Source of the DNA: Prostheceraeus crozeri | Taxonomy: Eukaryota; Platyhelminthes; Polycladida; Euryleptidae | Length of the DNA stretch: 64,000 nucleotides | Assembly (NCBI GenBank): GCA_907163375.1 | Contig: CAJQUW010007421.1 | Coordinates: forward strand, 17,308 to 81,307 | Direction of reading: 5' to 3' | Shown: piece after piece, positions 1 to 12,097 of the stretch | Layout: each line of letters starts with the position of its first letter | Numbering within the stretch: position 1 is the stretch's first letter | Notes under the pieces: model-generated | Databases searched by the model: none | What the model was told of the DNA's origin: nothing | The model's input: only the letters and a program-made list of their open reading frames with translations | Made by a program: the position numbers and the translations under genes

Positions 1-1504
1 ATCAATACATCCACCTTGAAGTTTCTTTGTCATCATGTCGGATTATGCGAAATAACTTTACGAAAAAAGAATAAAGAGTAACACATTCTCACAATTTCCA
101 CAATTGATTATCGAATCCTTTCGCTTCAGCGCGGGTGTAGCAATCAATTGTGCAAGCAGGGACTCGCGAAGCTAAAACATTGAAAAATTTACATTACTTA
201 TTTTCCTCTCGTTTCAAACCAAACGCGTAGAACATTAGTATCAAATTTTGCATAATTCCGAAAATAAATATTGATACCAAGGAATATTCTTACTGGACAC
301 TTTGTGCTACTAATGACCATTTGTGTGCATAACAAGGGCCAAATCTCCTTGATCTTAGTTTGCACTGAATTGTGCTTAGCCCATAATGTTACTTGCTCGT
401 CGTTTGAATGGCCGATCACTGAAGTATTTTTGGTTTTACACCAACGGACTCAAGACTTTCACTTATTACACAGGCAAGATTGTTAGCTGATCTGTATGCT
501 GACACATTGACACATTTGACTTGTATTTGAAATGTCCGTTGGTATCGTCAAGCAATTATTGTTATAAATAAGGAAACTCTTTTTACAAAGTCGTTCTTTT
601 GTATATCAGGTGATTAATCATGAATATGGGAGACTGTGATCAGGAGAGACCTCAAATTTTTAATCAGGGCGGATCAGAACTAAACTTCACTGAGGAGCTT
701 AAGCAATTCAATGAAATTTCCCGATTTGGACTGTCAGTGCTCTCAGAAAGGCCTTGGCAAACAACGGAAAAAGAGCGGCTTTAATATGTTGTCGCAATCT
801 TTTCTCTGTTCATTCATCACTTCCTCGTTTGTGCTTATTTCTCAAAGTTGTTTTTGGAACTCCTCATTTATAACATTTCATCGATCTCCTTACTTTGCCA
901 ATAAAGTTTAAGAGAGGTGTCGCGGCCAGATGCGTAGGAGATTTTACTATATGTCTCTTCACATGATTAGGAAAATTACGCCAGTCGGTAATCCTCTCGT
1001 TCGATGGAAAACGCTCGTTTTGGGATAATTGCACGGAAAGCAATGAAAAGTGTCCTTTCTAATGGGGCAACCAGTCACGCCACTCGTATTTTTGATATTG
1101 CACACTAAGATTGCACTTTCTCCTTCCTTCAAGGTGAAAATCGGCTTATCTCATGCCTTTATGTTTTTAGTTCTATTTTCTTTGCGTAGGATAAAGGAGA
1201 ATTTTGTAAAATTTATCAATTCCTCGACAGTTGCATGAGTATTCTCCGTTGTGGTTACACTCTTGCTAGCAGAATATTGATTCTAGTAATATCAGACAGC
1301 AGACACATGGCAGGAGGGCGACGCAAGAGAGGAGTCGTTATCATTCAAGCTGAAAATACATACTACAAGTTCTGTCAATTTTCACTAGAGGTCCTCGTGT
1401 CGAGGTATGCTTGACATAATGCTAGTTGCATGTTCCCCTTTTGTTCTGCCTAAGCTCATTGCTTCAGGAACTGAGTTGCTCCTGGTTCTCTCCGGTGACT
1501 TTCA
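1..1504. other. No recognisable gene
   Basis: I see only short, compositionally unremarkable reading frames here. A 54-codon frame begins at the ATG at 620 and ends at 784, but nothing supports it. No repeat family or RNA gene was recognised. Confidence 0.5.
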
Positions 1505-1860
1505 CTTATTTCTTCTTCCGAGCATCCTCACGAGGGGCTCGAAAAGCGGTAGTTCCCCTTGCTTCCAAATAGTCTCCATCGCAAAAGGACAAAAGCAAAA
1601 AATCATGAGCTGACTCTCTTACTTCCGTCGTTTCTTTCTTCCTGCTTTCGATGCAGAATTCCTCCAACTTGTCTTGAATTTGGGATGTTGCTTGTGGCCG
1701 AGTGTATCCACGCATGGGGAAATCCACATTAAAGCTCTACCGGATTCCAAGGTATAAGGGTCAACGCCATCCGGTCTTTTGCCGTCATCACGACTAAGCC
1801 GTGAGGTCAAGGACAGCAGGTATCCGCGCGGTGGCAATGATCGTCTGATTATGTCATTTG
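1505..1860 (-). mobile_element. LINE-like ORF2 C-terminal remnant (degenerate)
   Basis: The minus strand, read over more than one frame, carries a run resembling the region after the reverse transcriptase in many invertebrate LINE-like ORFs. It has an N-D-I-I-R-R patch, then D-G-K-R-P-D-G-V, then A-L-M-W with C-V-D-T-L, a K-K-R-R-K basic patch, and finally A-M-E-T-I-W with a closing L-G-R-R. The pieces alternate between frames, so it is a decayed fragment of perhaps 115 codons. No reverse transcriptase core, 3' tail or target duplication was found, so the family stays open. The match rests on remembered motif spacing, not a search. Confidence 0.4.
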
Positions 1861-4800
1861 CTTCACTGTGTCGAATATCTCAAACCGTGATTGCCGTGAG
1901 CTCCTAGTCGTTAGAGCGATGGCAATTGCAGATTCTCGTTGTTGAGTTTGAGGCCCAAACCAACCTTGCACCCGCTTCTGGATTGGCTCAAAATTTTCTT
2001 CAAATTTTGTCGTCGATTAATGGTTTGTCCCATGAACGTATGTAAAGACCTCAGTTCTGGCTCATTTTGTCTTAGAAGCTTTACTTTTCCATGAATGAAG
2101 GGTCATCATGCTTGTCTGATCAGATTGGAAACAAGGTAAAAATCTCGTAGGAAAAGCTTCTACACCGTTGTGAAGATGCAGAAAAGCCGGAAGTGCCGTT
2201 CGTTGCCCGTCTTATGACCCAAAACTCCTTTGAGACAGGGAAAAAAAGCTTGAATCACAGGACCGAGGAGAAAATGAGCGTTTGTGTATTGTTCTCTTGA
2301 GTATCTTCGAATCTAATTAACAAATGAGGGAATTGATAAAATGGGAATGTTCGCAAAAGTTATAAAAGTTTCGGTAATTGAGGAAACAGAAGCACTGTGG
2401 GAGTCAATATCACTTAAGACGATCAATGAGTATATTGATAGAATTTTGTCCTGAACACCGACCCGGCACTTGGAGGGATACCAGGAGTGTAGGCACCTAT
2501 CATTGAAATAGACTTCATATGATGGGACAGAAGTTGTTAGAGACTTGGGGTATACACCTCAAACTTTTGCAGTTCATGCTTAGACCGATGTGTTCGGGAG
2601 CAATGATGTTTGCTGCATCAAGACCAATCAGATGATAACTGACTTGCTGTACAGGTGTGGATTCGGTCGCGTGAGATAGAATACTCGTATCTCTCCGCCT
2701 GTGTTAAAGAAGTTTTGTGAATTGGAAAACGGAAACATCGAACAAGATTATATGACCTTCATGTTAATCAAAATCCTATCATCACATATTTGTAATTTCA
2801 TTTTCGTTTGTAAATTCCGGTGTATTCTCAGATTATTAGAATACTATAGGCGCTACGCCCCTGGTGTGCGGTTCTTAGAAGCTATGATGGACAGTGATTT
2901 AAAGTCATATCCAGCTGACTGAACGAAAATGTGCTCAAAACATCTACATTCTGCGGAGAATGAAATATTTTACCAGCGATGAGGATTTCTTGAAGATCTA
3001 TCATTGAGTAGGCCTGCCTTCAACGGACTTTTCAAAGAGCAATCACACTCCTTATAGAAATTTCCAAGACGATGCCTAAAAATCAAGGCATTATTATGTC
3101 AGAAGATCTTTCCTCGAGAAGGTCTCGCTTGACCTTGACGCTGAACATTCAGAGAGATATTTCCAATGCCAAATCTCTACTGCATTTTCTCAATCCTGTG
3201 TTTCTACCAAGTGGTCGTATCTCAGTGCCATTTTGCAGAACTTCCTTGCATCGCAATTCTTTTTTGCCACAAGTGCGCATAATCGCGTCATCTGCACTTT
3301 ACGCTTCAGTCACTTACTTTATTTCATACTTTACTATTCGCAATTTGTATCTTGACTTCGATTGTATATTTTGAGAATCAAATGTGCAATTTCACAAGAT
3401 TCAAGAGATTGCATCATTTCAATAATCAATAAACGTAACCCTCTCTTTCTCTGACATCAGATAGTCCTACCTACATGGCGGCATTGACAAGACCACGTAA
3501 GATCTGCCTAATTGTAGGTGTTGTTCATGAGGTTTGTCGTACAACGCTAGTGCGAAATTTATGCAGAATCTGAAGACAGTTGGGATAGATACCAATAACC
3601 ATTCATAACAATAGTGAATAATGGTAGTGTGATACCTATGCTGACTAGGCAAGTGCGATTCTTATAATAGCAGTTTACTTCGTCTCCTGCTAACTTCATT
3701 GCGATGAATCGTGTTAACTTCATTAAATTGTTTTGATCATGCCTCCTACATAAGAGTCTACGTGATGTCAATAAAGGTCTCTCGTTTTCGTTATTGTAAC
3801 TTGCTATCCTTGAATTCGCGGTGTTTACTGACTTTCTATCTGGACTGGGCCTGCCAAGTTAAGGGAATTTGTTCGGTTGATATCCTGTGGGTCTTCAGGA
3901 ATAACTTACCTCTCTAAAGCGATGCGAGCACAATAGCTTTCATGCAGATAATAACCAACACTTCGGCTCTCAATATAAAAACAGTCAGTACATTCACTGA
4001 CATTAATGAACTCACATACTTAGATTAAGTATTTAATAAAACATACGCACACAACAAGGTTCAATTGTAGCCACTTCCCAACCCACTGCCCACTCTTGTT
4101 ATTAGGCTTATCTGATTAAGTTGTGGAATTGTCCCCTACTCACAAGACTATCCTCTAGGCTTTATTGAATGCGGAGATTTTTCAGGTGTTTCATGCTTGT
4201 CTCATGTTTTGTAAACTCCCTTATACAACAGAAATTATCAAAACATGGACTGCGATGTACATGATAATTATAAGCAGGCTGAAGCCGGTGTACATATTAA
4301 ATTGACATCGTGAATCACAGGTGGGGGAATCCCACTAATTTTGATCTAGAGAAATTGATAAAGAGCACAATGTTCATGCTTTCTTTTCTTAGATCTTTAT
4401 CTGATAGCCATCTGTCTAAAATATATAACCTCGTGCGTTTTGGAAACAGATGAAAAATTTGAAGACATTTTAAGTAGTAAAACAAATGAAGCTATTTGTT
4501 AGAGTGTAGCTTTAATTACCGTGAACCATGATCAGATGACTGATCTCATTCTTAGTGATGACATCTGATGTCTATCGACAAAAAATGCTATGAAGCACAC
4601 GAAGTCATGACATCGTCCCTCAAATTTGTGTGTCACATTGCTCAAACTGTGTTTGTTTACGCTAGTGTTTCATCAAAAGAACTCTTTAATTTGTTGTCGC
4701 TATGGAGCTGTCAATAAACCATTTTTGATTGTTGACAAACAAATAGGTTCTTAAGCTATACAAGTGTTTAGTACCTCTACACAAAGAATTAAAGTATAAT

Positions 4801-5770
4801 TTTTAATTTTCTTTAATTATCACAATTCGAGAACCTCAATATGAACATGTAGTATTACCTGATTGGTGCAAATTTCACCTAAACTATAGAGCTAGCACGC
4901 TATTGTGACATTTGTGTCACCGTATAACAAATTACGCTAATTACGATGCAATATCAGTGAATGCAGAGCAATTTGAAATTTTGGGAACGCGTGTCATTAA
5001 AAAAATCGGTTGATTCATGGATTTCTTTCAGCATGTCAGTTAAACTTAATGATTCAACAAATCCTATTTAATCTCAAATTTCCTAGAAATTGTGAAGTAG
5101 TTATTTCTCATTTATGAAACAAAACAAATGCATTTCTCATTCATTTCGTGATTCGTTTTTGAATTAACCAATCAGATTCACAGGACAGTGTGCAGAAAAC
5201 GAGCTTCGGATTAATTACTCTCTTGATGTCATGTTTGAAGTGTTTTTGCAATACAATTTTCCTCATAATTGTGGAGAATCTGCTACGGAAGGAAAATAGA
5301 AACCCCGTTGCGCAGTTCTTGTTAGTCGGTTATGCACCTCAAGCATTTATGCATTAAGTTGCTGATTGAAGCAGTCACTATCTGCTAATTTTCTATATTA
5401 GCTAATTTTCTATATTATTTTCTATATATGCTAATTTTCTTTGCTGCAGTTATTGCTCATTTCTGCTGTACTTGCTAATTGTGTCAGTGAACAAATTAGT
5501 AGTCTATTTCATCAAAAACAAGTGCATTCATCAGAGCTGCAAAATCAAGATATGCACAGAAGCCAATTTTTCTGAAGACCCATCGCTTTGATGCATTGCG
5601 CACAGCACTTAATTTTCCTCTTTCTCTGTATCTCTGTAATGCAGATGATCAGTAGTAGGACATCTTTGCTATTACTTGAAGTGATTGTAATCTGTGTCAC
5701 ACTACCGGTGTGTTGAGTAGAATGTGGAGCTTGTGATGAACGAATCAAAATGCGTTAAGAGTCGCGACAC
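1861..5770. other. Non-coding, no feature recognised
   Basis: About 3.9 kb with no supported gene. It is AT-rich with short frames only. Small local repeats of GCTAATTTTCTATATTA occur near 5385-5440. A short palindrome, GTGACATTTGTGTCAC, lies near 4905-4920. Confidence 0.5.
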
Positions 5771-5847
5771 GTCTTGTATATATTATGTAATACACTTGCT
5801 CTACACATCATCTGTTGGATCGAATTATTTTAAATAACGAGGCAAGC

Positions 5848-6355
5848 ATGAAAAGTAAAGGTTCATGTTCGAGTTCAAGTAGATCTTCCGGCTCAAGTGG
5901 AATAGCTAACAGACCTTCAATGAAGGCAGCGACAATAAATGTGGTAAAAGGTACTACCAGTAAGAGCTCAATTGCAATGATTCCTCGAAGTTCTGCAATA
6001 AAATCTCAAGCAATGTCGAATGTTGGCAAACCGAATTCTGGACAAAGCGTGGTATAATTATAAATAATTATTAATAATTAAAATTATAAATTAAAAACTA
6101 TATTATTAGTATTTATAATTTAAATAAAAAATATAATTATTAATTAAAATTGGCCAAACGGTTTCAAAGTCCTACAATCCAAATACTGGAAAAGCTAGCT
6201 CATCTGTCAAGATTGATAGAAGTGTGCAAAGTGAAGCGGGCAAGCGTGTTACAACTCAAATTGTCACCCAGAAAGTTGATTTAAAAACTGGCGCGCATTC
6301 TTCTTCGGTCAGAACACAAGATAATTCAGTCAATACCAAGAGAGCGGTTAAATGA
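5848..6355 (+). CDS. Possible two-exon Ser/Thr/Lys-rich small protein (5848..6051, 6170..6355)
   Basis: Unrecognised. The first ATG is at 5848; an upstream TTG is in frame, but ATG is the better start. Exon 1 (68 codons) is very serine-rich with a poly-Ser/Gly patch. It runs into a very AT-rich 118-bp segment that starts GTATAATT after 6051 and ends CAAAG at 6169. Removing that segment as a GT-AG intron keeps phase 0 and continues for 61 codons of similar composition (S, T, K, V, Q) to a TGA at 6353-6355, giving about 129 aa, basic and low in hydrophobics. A TATA-like GTATATATTA lies about 70 bp upstream. The matching composition on both sides is the main support. The alternative is an AT-rich insertion or chance frames. 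No function can be assigned. Confidence 0.35.
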
Positions 6356-7929
6356 CTAATTCTAAGCGTTGCCAACAAGAACGAAATTCAACTTCTGCTC
6401 TGTGAATTGATAGTGTAAATGAATCCACGTTGACCCGATGCTACCTTTGTAATTATTTCCAATTGTGAAATCACCGTTTTGATATCCCTGCTTGTAATTA
6501 TCGCACTCCTTGAATACCAGATTGCTTACAGATTCTAATATGTGTTTAGTTAGACATGCAGAATGTGGGTTCTGTCTGCTGAGTGTTGTTGACAATCGCC
6601 ATCTCTTGACATTTTCATAGGGAACATTTTCCAAAATCCGGCAAAAATCGATTGAATTTCATTACAACAAGTTTTGCTTTTGGGGCTGGCCAAGCAGTAA
6701 CGGAATTTCATTTTCACTGTTAACATGACTGCTACTCAGTCAATGAAGATTCATTTTCCTTTTGAAATGTGTCATGTGTGACACTTCGGTAGGCTCTTCA
6801 ATGACAGAAAAGAATTTTTGAGAAATTCATTTTCTTCAATCTGTATCCATAAAGGTGGTCGGTAACGGAATTTCAAAAAAGTAACATCACTTTTACAGGT
6901 ATATAGTACATGTCTCATAACAGATGTTCCATTGTGAAAATGTGTATGTGGTGAATGCCATATCGTTTTAGGGTTTGTAGAGAATGTTATCACCAAATAT
7001 TGTCCTAGCTGTCATAATTATTCCATTAATGAAATAAAAAATAATTTTAAATGTTCATTAAGTCTTATAACGGATTATAAATTCCCCTTTGCTAATTTCT
7101 ATCCTTATTCCTTATTACCACACCCATTTGACTTTCAAACCACATCACAGCCCATGATTACATTATCGCTACATGCATAAATATAAATGTATGTATAATA
7201 TAAATGCACTCGAGAATTCATGGAAAACAATCGAAGATGTTGATGATATCATTTTTTCATTTCATGTTGTCTAATGGTGGAACAAAATGAATTCATTCCT
7301 CTTACAGCAGCCTATGAAATTATGATTATCGTATTATTGTCAGCATAATCAACCTTCTAGGCTCATATAGGTAGCACATTAGACCTACAAATCAAGGTAT
7401 GGATGTATCAAACAGTCAAATAGACCTTCAACTTGAGAAAATAATCTATTGCTCATGAATGCAATTGTGATATATGCCTGAGCTTATACATATGACATTT
7501 GCACAAACCGAATTAATGGGTGGTAAAAATGCATCTCTATTAGTACCCCGCACTCACAGTTCGTTTGGGTCACCTTTCACATTTTTTCATGATTGAAAAT
7601 CAACCATCTCTAATCATTTAGAACGTTATTCATTACAGATATGATGACATTGAAGGGAGCAACCACTTTGATGTGGGAGTGTATGTTTGAAACTTTTGAG
7701 ATTTAAACGGCTTGATGAATGAATCGCAATCGTAACTAAGTTTGTAGACATGAATCTCGATAACATTCAACATGACTACAGGATGCACTGTTAGCGTGGT
7801 TATGCAAAAACGTGGTCTTCTTCACAGTAGACGTTTCTGTGAAATTCGACATGGGTCCTCATATTAAGGGTGCAGAGGCGGAGCAAATGTACTGTAGGCA
7901 GCAAAAATAGAGACAGCAGCTTAAATGAC
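6356..7929. other. Non-coding with two copies of a GTAACGGAATTTC repeat
   Basis: No gene is supported. A short interspersed motif, (A/G)GTAACGGAATTTCA followed by AAC-ATGAC/AC-ATCAC text, appears near 6696-6735 and again near 6857-6900. It recurs near 12697-12740. A candidate AATAAA lies near 7037. Confidence 0.4.
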
Positions 7930-7931
7930 TT

Positions 7932-8089
7932 ATGGCCGTATGCTCAAACGCTGTTTAACTTTAGTCAGCGATTTAAGTCTGATATAGTCAATGACTAATA
8001 AAAATGACTAATGGCCGTATGCTCAAACGCTGTTTAACTTTAGTCAGCGATTTAAGTCTGATATAGTCAATGACTAATAAAAATGACTA
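7932..8089. repeat. 79-bp tandem duplication of the Harbinger left end
   Basis: The first 79 bp of the element, beginning ATGGCCGTATGC at 7932, are repeated almost exactly from 8011. The second copy runs on into the element. It could be a local tandem duplication or the footprint of a nested insertion of a related end. Confidence 0.85.
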
Positions 8090-8248
8090 AGCACCAAATT
8101 GATCGCTGACTAAGTCTGTGATCAACAAAAGCGCTATGCACCAACAAATCTTATTGGTTAAATTGACGGTAATCAGTGTCTAAGTTAAACAGCCCCCTAC
8201 CCTTCATTAACCAAGCAACTTTGCATGTGCGCTCACAACTGATCGATC

Positions 8249-9276
8249 GTGATGCATCGATATAACGACTTCTACGAAGCGGAACGTCGTGGTGTACTAG
8301 GAAAGAGAAGAAAGATCAACGAAAGGCCCATCGATATATCATCCAAATATACAGACGAAGAATTCCGCCTTCGTTTTAGGCTTGGCAAGCCTACCTTCAT
8401 GCTTCTCCTTGACATGATACGGGAGGAATTGACCGTTAGGAGTTGTCGCAACAATCCAACATCTGTCCAACTTCAGCTCCTCATAACACTTCGTTTCTTT
8501 GCAACCGGCTCTTTTTCAACTAACCCCATGGGGATTTGTTTGGAGTGCACCAGACTACAGTGTGTCGCATAGTGCATCGAGTAGCCGCTATCATAGCTGA
8601 GAAAGGAGATACATATATAACCTTCCCAAACTCTTCCGAGCAAAACGTCGAACGTTGCAATTTTTATAATTTATTTGGATTCCCAGGCATCATTGGAGCA
8701 GTTGATGGAACCCATATTAAGATCGAAAAGCCTGGAGGAGCGGCATCAGAACTATACAGGAATCGAAAAGATTTTTTTCAATCAACACTCAAGTCATGTG
8801 TGACAGCAGACTAAAAATCAGAGATTTGGTTGTGCGATGGTATGGTAGCGCCCATGATTCAAGAATTTTTCGAGTTTGAGTAATAGGCTCGAATGTTTGC
8901 CTTCAGGATTCTGGCTTCTGGGTGACTCAGACTACCCATGTCTCCCCTATATCTTGACCCCTTTTTGCGTCCTAGTTCTCGTGGGGAAGAAGCTTACAAC
9001 AAAGCTCACTGCAAGGCAAGAAATGTCGTGGAGCGCTGCATTGGAGTTTGGAAACGTCGCTTTCCAGTCATCAAGTATGGTTTATGGGTGCATATTTCTC
9101 GATGCCCTGCAATTATAGTAGCAACAGCTGTTCTTCACAACATGGCAATTGACGAAAAAGATCCTGACTTTGGAGAAGACGATTCTATTGACTTGCACGA
9201 AATAGTTTCTCACTGGATAACTGGATCTGGATGTAACGCCATCCGTAACTCGATAGTCTCCCAGTATTTCTCTTGA
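8249..9276 (+). pseudogene. Harbinger transposase (HARBI1-like, DDE_Tnp_4 type), frameshifted
   Basis: The translation gives the usual order: an N-terminal region with a helix-turn-helix (F-R-L-R-F-R-L-G-K then F-G-V-H-Q-T-T-V-C-R-I-V), the first catalytic Asp in I-G-A-V-D-G-T-H, a second in G-D-S-D-Y-P, and the Glu in N-V-V-E-R-C-I-G-V-W-K-R-R-F. This is the family's DDE triad. The ATG at 8249 fits a full N-terminus. The frame changes at least three times (near 8525, near 8780-8800 and near 8950-8990), and the G-D-S-G-Y-P motif has Asp in place of Gly. In life it would act in the nucleus with the Myb-like partner encoded downstream on the other strand. Confidence 0.85.
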
Positions 9277-9754
9277 TCATTTATATTTAGCATTTTCAAT
9301 GTACATGTAAATGTATGTATGTAAATCCACATGTAAACTTGTGTTGATTACATGATTGACAAATGGATCTCTTGTTTTTTTATACTTTCTAACGGGTGAC
9401 ACATACAAGTTTTACTGAACTGTACTTTGTATTGCACCAAGTAGTGTAGTCTGAACTGTAGTGTAGTACATGAATAGGCTAGACATGAGAAGATATGAGA
9501 TGGAAGATGCGTAGGCCTAGGCTATTATCAGATATTCAATGGTTTCAATGTTCCACAGATAACATGCAGATTATAAAGGGAGAGTATACGGTATTCCATC
9601 ACCAAAAATACGTAGCATGATTATGATCGTTGGGCACAATACTTGTGCACTCTATATAGTAGCTCGAAGCAAGAGATCAAAAGATCTTTCTTTGTGTCGG
9701 ATTTTTTATTCCAGTAAAACTACAGTATAACAGAGACATCACTTGTTCAGTAGA

Positions 9755-10992
9755 TTACTCATCTTTAAAACGCTGTCGTTTCTCTTGTAAAAATATCATT
9801 TTTGCGCGATAATATTCTTGCTTTAAGCGAATTGCCACGAGTTGTTCTTTCTTTTCTTCTGACATCATTTGAAGAAGATGCCGCTGGTATGTGTTCAAAC
9901 CGCGCTTACGTAAGTTTCGTGAAGGCTTGCAGGCAGATATCGGCACAACGTTCTGCTCACGATCCGCATTGCTTGAGCCTGCAATTTAAATAAGAGGATG
10001 CGAAGTTTCAATAAAAAGGTGCAGCATGTGGGATGCACCGTACAAACTAATTTTGATTTTCAATTAGGTCCTACTGATAGGTTTTATCACTCTAACTTAA
10101 ATAATGCTTTTATTTTCTAGCACCATATTTACTTACTGGATACACCCATTGCTGTTGGTTCCATTGTGTTTTCTTGTTTGTTATCATCATCCGTGCCATT
10201 GTTAGCTGTAATTAAATTGTACAAACAATGAAGACATGTCAAAATTATTGCTCTTCATTTTAAAATTATCATGCAAAAAGAAAACCCTTCCATCATTATA
10301 CCATGCTAAAATTATCCAATGAATTGATTGAAATCAATTTGAAGTTACCGTAAAACCTCCATTTGAACCTCCATTGGCACCTCTAGTATAACGGCAGTCT
10401 GGAGGAGGAGTTGAAAAATTGAATGGCATCATCTAATTGAACGTCACCTCTAATTAAACGGCAGTGCGGGGAAATGTTCGAAAAATAGAGCGGCATGCCA
10501 TGCCATTGTAATAGAGGTTTTACAGTATCCTCAATTACTATTAATGAGGCAAATAAATTACGTATGACTTATGATATTAATACATACAGGCGTTAAACTT
10601 AAATTTTCAATAATAGCTATGATGCATTTTATATGATATACATAGAATTTGGTAGGCCTACCTTTCAGTTTCTGTAGGCCTACAATTTCTGTCATAAAGA
10701 GTGCATGGGCCTACATACATTGTGCCAAGTATTGCTTGAAAACAATGTCAAATTACATCATACTCATAGCGCATTATTATCACAATCATTTCAGAAACTC
10801 AATACTTACTTACCATCAGTTGGTGACGTGTTTTCAACCGTGACAGAGACTCCGAAGTCGACTTCATAATCCTCCGCATCACCCTCATCAGCAGATTGAA
10901 GTAGATATTGGCCAGGACGGTCAGCGACAGCGTCAACTCGGTCGAGAGTATGGGTTATATTAGCTTTTGATGTACATCGCATCTTTCAGGCT
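9755..10992 (-). pseudogene. Harbinger Myb/SANT-like accessory gene, 3' exons
   Basis: Three coding-looking segments lie on the minus strand with splice signals between them. One is about 10992-10812, acidic, ending at a GTAAGT donor. The next is about 10211-10144, between a TTACAG acceptor and a GTAAGT donor. The last exon is 9983-9755, after TTGCAG, with a basic and Gln/Lys-rich end (R-N-L-R-K-R-G, then repeated K-K-E-Q-L and Q-E-K-R-Q-R-F-K). Harbinger elements carry a second gene that brings the transposase to the nucleus and the element ends, and its C-terminus usually looks like this. The DNA-binding SANT exon should lie upstream, above 11 kb, but I could not find it. It may be lost or too diverged. 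Confidence 0.45.
10348..10525. mobile_element. 178-bp mariner-type MITE nested in the Harbinger
   Basis: The ends are inverted (CCGTAAAACCTCCATT against CTGTAAAACCTCTATT) with TA on both sides (10346-10347 and 10526-10527). The interior has the CCTCTAATTGAACGGCA text common to short Tc1/mariner-derived MITEs. No coding capacity. Confidence 0.7.
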
Positions 10993-12097
10993 GAAGAGTT
11001 CGAGATTGCCAGTACATATAGTAGCTCGAAAAATCCATTCCCCCTCACAATGCAAAGGTGTTTATCAAGTCGGCATGGAGCATGGCAGAGCTGTTCTGCT
11101 AGGTACAATGTTTAGAAACCCCTCTTTCTGTGAGAGGAGATATCTCAACCCTTGATGGGCCCACACCGGCAATGTATTCCGAACAGACATTCTTTTTTCT
11201 TTTCTGTTATTGTTCTTTCTTTGCATCTTGTTTTTTGTTTCTCCCTCCAAAATTGGGTTCAGTTCTTCTTTGCTGTTGACCTCCTGTCCAACAAAAGTCC
11301 TATCGCAGACATTGATATTCTTCCTCGATTGCCATTTCCAAGCGTTTATCTTTCTTTGAGTGCACCATTGGACCATGAGTACTTTTGGTAGAGATTTTCT
11401 ATTTATGGTTCATTCTCTGCGGATTAGTTAGCAATTCAATCAATGTTGACTGTTCGATACTAGTGAAATTTTTTGTGCCGGGTTCTCTTTTTCATTTGCT
11501 TGTTTTCATCCTCAGACAACGCTCATGATGCAAGAAGATAATTTATGAAGATAACTGGCTAGAGGGCGGAAGCGAAAGCTAATGAATGAGTGAAACGCGT
11601 GACGCTATATATGTAGCGCAGGCCGATGCATTATCAGTAGAGTGACAAATTCAGCTTTCTTGATGCGAGAATTTGAAACGGTGGATTTGCATTGTGTAGA
11701 GAAAAAACAATGATTCACGGTGCATTTTATTTACTCTATTGATGCGACTGGCTACGTCCAGCATCGAGTGATGTGACTCACTCATGCCGAAGAGTGATAA
11801 CCTGAGAATATCCACTGTCTTCATTCGAAGTCATAACGTTCCTCGACGCTACCAAGTTGTGTTCATAGGGAACTTAATTTTACAAACCGCGTCAATGATG
11901 AATGTCTGCTGACACTTTCTTGTCCATGAATGACCTCTGTAAAGAACAAATCCTTCGAAAGTCATTGATTAGCTAGTCAGTGACTAATTTCATTCATCAA
12001 AATTGGTGCTTACCTTTTCTAATCGTTGACTTTCTTGCTGTTTAGCAAGTCATTGATTAAGTGGTCGTTTAACGAATGTTGGTGCATACGGCTGTTA

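Larger units (their letters stand above)
7933..12094. mobile_element. PIF/Harbinger DNA transposon (4.16 kb)
   Basis: The ends are inverted: the left reads TGGCCGTATGC and the right, reverse-complemented, reads CAGCCGTATGC. Both are followed by related AAAC and GACTA-rich subterminal sequence. Direct TTA copies flank it at 7930-7932 and 12095-12097, the 3-bp duplication typical of Harbinger. Inside are a DDE transposase (plus strand) and a Myb/SANT-type accessory gene (minus strand), the standard two-gene layout of the superfamily. The transposase is frameshifted, so this copy is probably no longer autonomous. Confidence 0.8.

Noticed and set aside
620-784. 54-codon ORF with ATG near 620
   Set aside because: No similarity, promoter or splice support beyond a weak AG before it; length is within chance.
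3072-3374. 100-codon plus-strand frame
   Set aside because: Opens late in AT-rich DNA, has no domain, and its hydrophobic end looks compositional.
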